Origin: an uncultured Caulobacteraceae bacterium
GTDB lineage: Bacteria > Pseudomonadota > Alphaproteobacteria > Caulobacterales > Caulobacteraceae
Length of the DNA: 5,921 nt
Direction of reading: 5' to 3'
NCBI GenBank assembly: GCA_946482375.1
Contig: CAMLRH010000173.1
Location: 1 to 5,921 of the forward strand
The notes beneath the pieces were generated by a model. That model saw only the letters and a program-made list of their open reading frames with translations, was not told the DNA's origin and did no database searches. Positions 1 through 5,744 of the stretch are shown here, in pieces; position 1 is the stretch's first letter; the number at the start of each line of letters is the position of its first letter. A program made the position numbers and the translations under genes.

Positions 1-912
1 GGCGTCGACGTCTTCTTCGTCATCTCCGGCTTCATCATGTGGCGGACGACGTCGGGGACAGGTGTCCGGTCTCTGGCCTTCCTTAAGAAGCGCGCCATCC
101 GCATCGTGCCACTCTACTGGCTGGTTACGATCGGGCTGGTGATCGCGGCCCTGCTCGCGCCGGACCGGTTCAAGGATGTCGAGCCGACGCCCTGGCACGT
201 CTTCGCCTCGCTGGCCTTCATCCAGCACCTCAATCCCATGGGCACGCCGTTCCCGATCCTGCCGGTCGGCTGGACGCTGAACTACGAGGCGGTCTTCTAC
301 CTGATCTTCGCGGGCGCCCTCATGGTTCCGCTGCGCCAGCGGGCCATGGCCATCACCCTGGTGCTGGGCGCCATGACCTGGGCCGGTTTCCTCTATCCGC
401 CCGCCTACATCATGCTGCTGAACCCGCTGCTGCTGGAGTTCGCGGCCGGCATGTGGCTGGCGCGGTTCATGGAGGAGGGGCTGGTCCCCGGCCGCCAGGT
501 GGGCTGGGCGCTCCTGTTCTGCGGCCTCTCGGCGTTCGTGTCCCTGGCTGTCGTCGGCATCGAGTGGGACCTCTGGCGCCCGCTGTTCTGGGGCATTCCG
601 GCCTTCCTGCTGGTGATGGGCCTGACGGTGGTGGAGCGCGACGGCGGCCTGCCGGAAATCCCGCTCCTCAGGACGCTCGGCGACGCCTCCTACGCCATCT
701 ACCTGACCCACACCCTGACCATGGGCGCGGTGGCCTACCACTTCGGCCTCTGGGGCACGCCCTGGTTCGCGCCCATCGCCTTCATCCTCGGCGTGTCGGT
801 GGGCTGGCTGGTCTGGAAGCTGATCGAGGTCCCGGTGCTGAACCGTCTGCGCACCCCTTCCCCTCGAGGGGGAAGGGGCGGGGGTAGGGGTGTAGCCGCT
901 GAGTTGGGGTGA
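1..912 (+). CDS. Acyltransferase-3 family membrane protein, 3' part (5' end outside window)
   Basis: The reading frame is open from base 1, so the gene starts upstream; the ATG at 37 lies inside a conserved segment and is not the start. The visible 303 residues are largely hydrophobic with about eight likely membrane segments. Family marks are GVDVFFVISGF (residues 1-11), RAIRIVPLYW (31-40), GWTLNYEAVFY (90-100) and a late SYAIYLTH-type motif, all typical of the acyltransferase-3 (OafA/ExoZ-like) proteins. These inner-membrane enzymes O-acetylate or otherwise acylate lipopolysaccharide, exopolysaccharide or other glycans; the acceptor here cannot be read from the sequence. The N-terminal segment with the family's catalytic His is not in the window. 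The final 19 residues (285-303, Gly/Arg-rich) are encoded by an extragenic repeat and are probably not part of the ancestral protein. Family assignment is secure; substrate is unknown. Confidence 0.93.
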   Translation, partial: GVDVFFVISGFIMWRTTSGTGVRSLAFLKKRAIRIVPLYWLVTIGLVIAALLAPDRFKDVEPTPWHVFASLAFIQHLNPMGTPFPILPVGWTLNYEAVFYLIFAGALMVPLRQRAMAITLVLGAMTWAGFLYPPAYIMLLNPLLLEFAAGMWLARFMEEGLVPGRQVGWALLFCGLSAFVSLAVVGIEWDLWRPLFWGIPAFLLVMGLTVVERDGGLPEIPLLRTLGDASYAIYLTHTLTMGAVAYHFGLWGTPWFAPIAFILGVSVGWLVWKLIEVPVLNRLRTPSPRGGRGGGRGVAAELG

Positions 913-917
913 GAGGC
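852..917 (+). repeat. GC-rich palindromic repeat, copy 1 of an inverted pair
   Basis: The element has a near-perfect palindromic core at 854-878 (CCCCTTCCCC and GGGGGAAGGGG around TCGA) followed by a G-rich stretch and a GAGTTGGGGTGAGAGGC end. Its reverse complement aligns along almost its whole length with 948-1008, with one gap of about six bases. It lies over the 3' end of the acyltransferase gene and supplies its last 19 codons and TGA. The arrangement resembles a REP/BIME-type extragenic palindromic family; whether it occurs elsewhere in the genome cannot be seen here. Confidence 0.8.
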
Positions 918-947
918 ACAAATGGGCGCAGAGCCTCACTCGCACTC

Positions 948-1008
948 GCTTTCACCACCCAGCTTACACCCCCATCCCCGACCCTTCCCCCCTCGAGGGG
1001 GAAGGGAG
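948..1008 (-). repeat. GC-rich palindromic repeat, copy 2 (inverted relative to copy 1)
   Basis: This copy carries the same palindromic core (982-1006, CCCTTCCCCCC-TCGA-GGGGGAAGGG, CTCGAG at 992-997) and the same C-rich tail as copy 1, in opposite orientation, 30 bases away (spacer 918-947). The two copies could pair into one long hairpin in a transcript. It could act as a transcription terminator or mRNA-stabilising structure after the acyltransferase gene and ahead of the dehydrogenase gene, although no T-tract follows. Role is inference; the repeat itself is directly visible. Confidence 0.8.
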
Positions 1009-1019
1009 TTGCTTCCCCC
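997..1019 (+). other. 8-bp stem that competes with the repeat palindrome
   Basis: GGGGGAAG at 997-1004 is perfectly complementary to CTTCCCCC at 1012-1019 across a 7-base loop. The same GGGGGAAG is also the right half of the copy-2 palindrome (982-1006), so the two folds exclude each other in an RNA. This sits in the 173-base leader region between the acyltransferase stop and the dehydrogenase start. A regulatory role is speculative. Confidence 0.4.
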
Positions 1020-1073
1020 GAGGAACGGTATTCATACTGCCGTTTGAACCGCCTTCAGAGCGGCGTTGGGATC

Positions 1074-1079
1074 AGGGAG
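1074..1079 (+). promoter_or_regulatory. Ribosome binding site for the PQQ dehydrogenase
   Basis: AGGGAG lies six bases before the ATG at 1086. This decides the start over the upstream in-frame ATG at 909, which would put about 59 residues of repeat-encoded sequence ahead of a textbook lipoprotein signal peptide. An in-frame ATG at 1092 is possible but would be 12 bases from this site. No convincing promoter was found between 913 and 1073. Confidence 0.65.
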
Positions 1080-1085
1080 CGTTCG

Positions 1086-3206
1086 ATGGGCATGCGTCTA
1101 TTCGGGGCCATTGCGGCTGCCGTCCTGCTGGTGGCGGGCTGCAATCAGGCGAGCACGAGCGGCGTCGATGGCGCGCGGATCACCAACGCCGACGCCACGC
1201 CGGGCGAATGGCTGAGCCACGGCCGCACCTACTCCGAGCAGCGCTACAGCCCGCTCGACAAGGTCAACCGCCAGAACGTCAGCCAGCTGAACCTGGCCTG
1301 GAGTTTCGACCTGCCCGAAGAGCGCGGCATCGAGGCGACGCCGCTGGTGGCCGACGGGGTGATGTACACGACCAGCTCCTGGTCGGTGGTCCGCGCCTTC
1401 GACGCGAAGACCGGCAAGCTCCTCTGGACCTACGATCCGCAGGTGCCCCGCGCGACGGGCGTGAAGGCCTGCTGCGACAGCGTCAACCGCGGCGTCGCGC
1501 TCTGGAAAGGCAAGGTCTACGTCGGCACGCTGGACGGCCGGCTGGAGGCGCTGGACGCCAAGACCGGCAAGCGGCTGTGGTCGCAGGTCACCGTCGACCA
1601 GTCGAAACCCTACACGATCACGGGCGCGCCCAGGGTCATCAAGGACAAGGTCCTGATCGGCAACGGCGGCGCCGAACTGGGCGTGCGCGGCTACATCAGC
1701 GCCTACGACGCCAACACCGGCAAGATGCTGTGGCGCTTCTACACGGTGCCAAGCAAGAACCAGAAGGACAACGCGGCCTCCGACGGCGTGCTCGAGAAGA
1801 TGCGCGCGACCTGGCCGGGCGCGGACTTCGAGGCGGGCGGTGGCGGCACGGTCTGGGATTCCATGGCCTACGACCCCGCGCTCGACATGCTCTACATCGG
1901 CGTCGGCAACGGCTCGCCCTGGAACCGCGACATCCGCTCACCGGGTGGCGGCGACAACCTGTTCCTGTCTTCGATCGTGGCCCTGAAGCCCGACACCGGC
2001 CAGTACGTCTGGCACTTCCAGACGACGCCGGGCGAAAGCTGGGACTACACCGCGACCCAGCACCTGATCCTCGCCGACCTGAACGTGAAAGGTCAGGTCC
2101 GCAAGGTCATCATGCAGGCGCCGAAGAACGGCTTCTTCTATGTCATCGACCGCGCGACCGGGCAGTTCATCAGCGGCAAGAACTACGTGCCGATGACCTG
2201 GGCCAGCGGCCTCGACGCGGCCGGTCGGCCGATCGAGACGCCGGGCGCGCGCTACGAAAAGACGATGGCCCTGGCGGCGCCGGGACCGCTGGGCGGCCAC
2301 AACTGGCAGCCGATGGCCTTCAGCCCGCAGACCAACCTCGTCTACATCCCGGCGCAGGAGATCCCGTTCCCCTACATGCAGCCGGGCGGCGCGGCGAAGA
2401 ACTACAAGTACCGCGCCGGCGCCTGGAACATCGGCGTCGATACGCTGATCTCGGCGCTGCCTGACGACGAGGCGCAGCTGAAGGCGATCCGCGCCTCGCT
2501 GAAGGGCCGCCTGATCGCCTGGGACCCGGTCACCCAGACGGAACGCTGGTCGGTGCAGTATGAAGGCCCGTGGAACGGCGGCGTGCTGGCGACGGCCGGC
2601 GGGCTGGTCTTCCAGGGCAACGCCACGGGTGAGTTCGCCGCCTTCGACGCCGCCAACGGCAAGAAGCTGTGGTCCTTCCCAACCCAGACCGGCGTGGTCG
2701 CCCCGCCAATGACCTACGAGATCGACGGCGAGCAGTACGTGGCCCTGATGGCCGGCTGGGGCGGCGCCTTCTCGACGACGGCGGGCGCGGGGGTCGATCC
2801 GCGCTCCAATGGCGTGCGTCGTCTGCTGGTCTTCAAGCTGAACGGCCAGGCGAAGTTGCCTGAACCGCCGGCTTCGGTGCCACGGGAGTTCACCGACCTG
2901 CCTCCAGTGTCGGGCACGCCGGCCGACGTCGAAGCCGGCAAGCTCGCCTTCCACGCCAACTGCTCGGTCTGTCACGGCGCGAGCGCGGTTTCGCAGTTCT
3001 CGATCCCCGACCTGCGCTACTCGCCGATCACCCACGACGCCGAGGCCTGGAAGGCCGTGGTCATAGACGGCGAGCGCAAGGAGCAGGGCATGGTCTCCTT
3101 CGCCGCCTACATGAGCCCGAAGGAGGCCGAGCAGGCGCGGCAGTACGTGCTGTCGGTGGCCAATGCCCAGAAGGCGAGGATGGCGGCGGCGGCGGGGGCG
3201 CCGTAA
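1086..3206 (+). CDS. PQQ-dependent quinohemoprotein alcohol dehydrogenase (type II), predicted lipoprotein
   Basis: The 706-residue product is predicted to oxidise alcohols or aldehydes in the periplasm, passing electrons from PQQ to an attached heme c. Residues 1-18 are a signal peptide ending in the lipobox LVAG before Cys19. An eight-bladed propeller domain follows (about 30-590). It holds the vicinal Cys129-Cys130 pair, calcium/PQQ ligands Glu197 (GAELG) and Asn275 (GVGNGSPWN), floor Trp257, catalytic-base Asp320 (ESWDYT) and Lys347 (APKNGFFYV). The spacings E-N 78, N-D 45 and D-K 27 agree with my recollection of the Comamonas testosteroni enzyme. The C-terminal cytochrome domain has CSVCH (Cys626, Cys629, His630), with Met669 as likely axial ligand. 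Two residues after Asp320 is Thr, not the Asp of lanthanide enzymes, so calcium use is expected. Length is normal for type II enzymes. The poly-Ala end lies nine bases before the receptor gene, suggesting cotranscription. Natural substrate is unknown. Confidence 0.95.
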   Translation: MGMRLFGAIAAAVLLVAGCNQASTSGVDGARITNADATPGEWLSHGRTYSEQRYSPLDKVNRQNVSQLNLAWSFDLPEERGIEATPLVADGVMYTTSSWSVVRAFDAKTGKLLWTYDPQVPRATGVKACCDSVNRGVALWKGKVYVGTLDGRLEALDAKTGKRLWSQVTVDQSKPYTITGAPRVIKDKVLIGNGGAELGVRGYISAYDANTGKMLWRFYTVPSKNQKDNAASDGVLEKMRATWPGADFEAGGGGTVWDSMAYDPALDMLYIGVGNGSPWNRDIRSPGGGDNLFLSSIVALKPDTGQYVWHFQTTPGESWDYTATQHLILADLNVKGQVRKVIMQAPKNGFFYVIDRATGQFISGKNYVPMTWASGLDAAGRPIETPGARYEKTMALAAPGPLGGHNWQPMAFSPQTNLVYIPAQEIPFPYMQPGGAAKNYKYRAGAWNIGVDTLISALPDDEAQLKAIRASLKGRLIAWDPVTQTERWSVQYEGPWNGGVLATAGGLVFQGNATGEFAAFDAANGKKLWSFPTQTGVVAPPMTYEIDGEQYVALMAGWGGAFSTTAGAGVDPRSNGVRRLLVFKLNGQAKLPEPPASVPREFTDLPPVSGTPADVEAGKLAFHANCSVCHGASAVSQFSIPDLRYSPITHDAEAWKAVVIDGERKEQGMVSFAAYMSPKEAEQARQYVLSVANAQKARMAAAAGAP

Positions 3207-3215
3207 ACGGGCGCG

Positions 3216-5105
3216 ATGCCCGTCGATCTGCCGCCCACCGTAGACACCGTCGTCGTAGAGGCGGCGCGCCTGCCGCCCTCGCCGACGGACCGCGCCTTCG
3301 CCATCGTCACGGTGGAAGGCGAGGCGATCGCCACGGCGCCGCGCCTTGATGAGGCGCTGATGGCGACGCCCGGCGTGCAGCTGTTCCGGCGGACCTCGTC
3401 CAACGCCTCCAACCCGACGACGCAGGGGATAAGCGTCCGCTCCATCGCCGGATCGGGCGCCAGCCGCACCTTGGTGACGCTCGAAGGCGTCCCGCAGAAC
3501 GACCCCTTCGGCGGCTGGGTCATCTGGTCAGGCCTGCCGCCCACCGGCATTGAACAGGCGCGCATCGTGCGCGGGGCCGGGGCTGGGCCCTACGGCGCCG
3601 GGGCTCTGACCGGGACCATCCAACTCGCTGAGCGCACGACCGTGCCGAGAGACGGCGAGTACGAGGCCTATGCGGGGGAACGTGGGCTGCTCGGCTATCA
3701 GGCGGCGCGGGCCCTGGGCGATCTCTTCATCACCACCTCGCGAGAGACCAGCGACGGCTGGATTCCGGTGCGCGAGGATGACCGCACGGGCTTCGACCGG
3801 CCGCTCTTCTTCAACGCGCAGTCGGGCGCCATCCGCTGGACGCCGCAGTTCGGGGGCGGGGGCCTCGCTGTCCGTCTCTCCGGCTATCAGGAATCCCGTG
3901 GCGCTGGCCAACTTGGCGGCAATTCGCGGGCGACCGGCGCGCAGCTGTCGGCGACGCTCGCCGACACCTCACCGGGCATCGGCACGGGCTGGCGGCTGCA
4001 GGGCTGGGTCAAACGCTCGGACCTCGAGAACCGCTCGGCCAGCCGCGTCACCGGGGCCGTCACCAACGAGCAATACGCAACGCCGAGCTGGGGCGCCGGC
4101 TTCAACGCCGCCCTGCGCCGCGACCTTCCCGCCAGTGGCTGGGAGCTGGGCGCCGACGCCCGCTGGTCGGAGGGTGAGACGCGCGAGCGCTTCGGCGGCG
4201 GTCTCGCCGGTAACCGCATCAGCGGCGGCGCTCAGTCCGTCGCCGGGGTCTATGCCGAGGGCTATCGTAACGCGGGCGCCTGGCTGTTGACGGGGGGGCT
4301 GAGGATCGACCGCTGGTCGACGTTCGACGGCCATCGCGACCAGTTCTTCATCGCTCCCGCCAGCGAGCGCATGGAGGATCGCGACGGCTGGGTCCCCACC
4401 GCGCGTCTCGGCGCCCGACGCGAGATCGGCGAGAGCTACCTGCGCGGCGCAGCCTACGCCGGTTTCAGGGCCCCGACGCTCAACGAACTCTACCGCTCCT
4501 TCTTCGCCAACGGCGTGACCACCCGCGCCAACGCCGCCCTGGAGCCCGAGCGGCTCTATGGCGTCGAGCTGGGCGCGGGCGGCGAGGGGCGTCTGAGCTG
4601 GAGCGCTACCGCCTTTCACAACCGCCTGACCGACGCCATCGCCAACGTCACCATCGCGCCCGCCACCCGCGAGCGGCAGAACGCGGGGACCATCGAGGCG
4701 ACGGGCGTCGAGGCCGAACTGGCCTACGACCCCGCCGAGACGGTGAACCTGCGGCTGGCGGGCGGCTACACCCATGCGCGGGTGGAGGGCAGCGACCTGC
4801 GCCCCGCCCAGACGCCGGAACTGACGCTGTCGGGGACGGTCAGCTGGCGTCCTGTCGACCCGGTCACCCTGCGCCTCACCCTGCGCCACGAGGGCGGGCG
4901 CTTCGAGGACGATCTCAACGAGACGAAGCTGGCGGGCTTTACGGAGCTTGGCCTGCGCGGCGACTGGCAGGTCACGCGCGCCGTCATCGTCTACGGCCAG
5001 GTCGAGAACCTCACCGACGAGGAGGTCCAGACCGGCATCTCCGCCGGGGCCGAACTCTTCGACCAGCCGCGCACGGTCCGCGCCGGGCTGGTCTGGCGGC
5101 CTTAA
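3216..5105 (+). CDS. TonB-dependent outer-membrane receptor lacking a visible signal peptide
   Basis: The 629-residue product has a TonB-box-like TVDTVVVEA (8-16), a plug domain (about 27-145, with TLEGVPQNDPFGGW and a GAGAGPYGAGALTGTIQL end) and a C-terminal 22-strand-type barrel (about 155-629). The barrel carries the family box GFRAPTLNELY (416-426), a following N-x-LEPER-x-x-GVELG stretch and a late VENLTDEE motif. Such receptors import scarce ligands across the outer membrane using TonB energy. The size fits a mature receptor, but no Sec signal peptide precedes the TonB box: the frame is closed nine bases upstream by the dehydrogenase stop, and neither other frame encodes a hydrophobic leader there. 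There is no clear Shine-Dalgarno before ATG 3216, so translation may be coupled to the upstream gene. The last residues are WRP rather than the usual terminal aromatic. Ligand unknown; linkage suggests the dehydrogenase's substrate or PQQ. Confidence 0.9.
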   Translation: MPVDLPPTVDTVVVEAARLPPSPTDRAFAIVTVEGEAIATAPRLDEALMATPGVQLFRRTSSNASNPTTQGISVRSIAGSGASRTLVTLEGVPQNDPFGGWVIWSGLPPTGIEQARIVRGAGAGPYGAGALTGTIQLAERTTVPRDGEYEAYAGERGLLGYQAARALGDLFITTSRETSDGWIPVREDDRTGFDRPLFFNAQSGAIRWTPQFGGGGLAVRLSGYQESRGAGQLGGNSRATGAQLSATLADTSPGIGTGWRLQGWVKRSDLENRSASRVTGAVTNEQYATPSWGAGFNAALRRDLPASGWELGADARWSEGETRERFGGGLAGNRISGGAQSVAGVYAEGYRNAGAWLLTGGLRIDRWSTFDGHRDQFFIAPASERMEDRDGWVPTARLGARREIGESYLRGAAYAGFRAPTLNELYRSFFANGVTTRANAALEPERLYGVELGAGGEGRLSWSATAFHNRLTDAIANVTIAPATRERQNAGTIEATGVEAELAYDPAETVNLRLAGGYTHARVEGSDLRPAQTPELTLSGTVSWRPVDPVTLRLTLRHEGGRFEDDLNETKLAGFTELGLRGDWQVTRAVIVYGQVENLTDEEVQTGISAGAELFDQPRTVRAGLVWRP

Positions 5106-5111
5106 CGGCCC

Positions 5112-5206
5112 TGCGTCCTTCGACACGGCGCTAGGCGCCTGCTCAGGATGACTAACTCAGAAGTAGTCATGGTGAGCAGCGCCCAAGGCGCGTGTCGAAC
5201 CACGCA
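5112..5206. repeat. Double-hairpin inverted repeat between convergent genes (possible bidirectional terminator)
   Basis: Two 43-base arms (5112-5154 and 5164-5206) are inverted copies separated by 9 bases; 32 of 43 positions pair. Each arm also folds alone: left GGCGC-TAG-GCGCC (5127-5139) flanked by TCCT (5116) and AGGA (5145), right GCGCC-CAA-GGCGC (5179-5191) flanked by TGGT (5170) and ACCA (5199). It fills nearly all of the gap between the receptor stop and the pncC stop, so ending transcription from both sides is plausible. There is no T-tract. The form resembles the TCGAAGGA/TCGAACCA palindromes common in alphaproteobacterial intergenic regions; family membership is from memory. Confidence 0.8.
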
Positions 5207-5207
5207 C

Positions 5208-5726
5208 CTAGTCCGTCCCGTTCATCCGCTCGAGCATCATGCTCAGCGCCACGTCCAGGCAGGCGATGCGCACCCGCGCCCGGCCGATGTCGCCGAAGTG
5301 CTCCTCGCGATGTTTGACGGCGCGGCCTGAGCGGGCGCTGGCGAAATGGACCAGCCCGGCCTCCTGACCGCGCTTCTTCGAGCCCTCGGCGTAGCCGGTG
5401 ATCGCCACCGCCACGGCGCCTTTGGAGCGTCCCAGCGCGCCCTCGGCCATAGCCACGGCCGTCTCTTTCGACACCGCCGTATGCCGGCTCAACGTCTCCA
5501 TCGGGACGCCGAGCAGCTCGTGCTTGGACTCATCGGTGTAGGTGACGAAGCCCCGGTCGAAGGCGTGCGACGAGCCAGGGATGTCGGTGAGCAGCGAGGC
5601 CAGCAAGCCGCCGGTGCAGCTCTCGGCCGTCACCAGCATCAGCCCGCGTTCGCAGGCCTCCTGCAGCACCTGCTTGGCGAGGGTGTCGAGCGCTGGAGGC
5701 AGCGCGGGGTCTAAAGCTTCCGCCAC
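5208..5726 (-). CDS. pncC: CinA C-terminal-type nicotinamide-nucleotide amidohydrolase (PncC)
   Basis: The 172-residue protein is a stand-alone CinA-C domain. Enzymes of this family deamidate nicotinamide mononucleotide to nicotinic acid mononucleotide in the cytoplasm, returning a by-product of NAD use (for example from DNA ligase) to NAD synthesis. Seen directly: the nucleophile motif TAESCTGG (Ser36, 33-40), FDRGFVTYTDESKHELLGV (56-74) with the conserved Lys68, AVSKETAVAMAEGAL (84-98), ITG (109-111) and GLVHFA (124-129). Length matches E. coli PncC (about 165). The loop after ITG reads YAEGSKKRGQEA instead of the usual AGPxGG-type sequence, which may alter substrate binding. The start is a GTG at 5726, chosen for the strong AAGGAGG just upstream. 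The gene begins 18 bases after the stop of the hemerythrin-like gene, so the two are probably one operon, and it converges on the receptor gene. Confidence 0.92.
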   Translation of the reverse strand: MAEALDPALPPALDTLAKQVLQEACERGLMLVTAESCTGGLLASLLTDIPGSSHAFDRGFVTYTDESKHELLGVPMETLSRHTAVSKETAVAMAEGALGRSKGAVAVAITGYAEGSKKRGQEAGLVHFASARSGRAVKHREEHFGDIGRARVRIACLDVALSMMLERMNGTD

Positions 5727-5730
5727 GCCG

Positions 5731-5737
5731 CCTCCTT
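5731..5737 (-). promoter_or_regulatory. Strong Shine-Dalgarno site for pncC
   Basis: On the minus strand AAGGAGG ends four bases before the GTG at 5726, in the 18-base gap after the hemerythrin-like stop codon. It supports the non-ATG start of pncC and independent translation initiation within the operon. Confidence 0.75.
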
Positions 5738-5744
5738 CACCTCG

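Noticed and set aside
1020..1073. Possible promoter (TTGAAC near 1043, TATTCAT near 1029)
   Set aside because: No partner box at suitable spacing for either; not enough to call.
909..1085. In-frame N-terminal extension of the dehydrogenase from ATG 909
   Set aside because: It would translate the extragenic repeat and place about 59 residues before a clear lipoprotein signal peptide; the ribosome site at 1074-1079 supports ATG 1086.
1938..3035. Long antisense open frame (365 codons) within the dehydrogenase gene
   Set aside because: Arg/Gly/Val-rich product with no recognisable domain, fully inside a well-supported gene; typical of GC-rich antisense frames.
3181..3203. GGC-repeat tract at the dehydrogenase 3' end as a phase-variation switch
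   Set aside because: The unit is three bases, so length change would only vary the poly-Ala tail and would not switch the frame.
3969..5126. Long antisense open frame (385 codons) within the receptor gene
   Set aside because: Low-complexity Ala/Gly/Arg product with no family motif, opposite a gene with clear receptor motifs.
5148..5330. Small plus-strand open frame over the repeat and the end of pncC
   Set aside because: It starts inside the palindromic repeat and overlaps the conserved pncC gene; no ribosome site or recognisable product.
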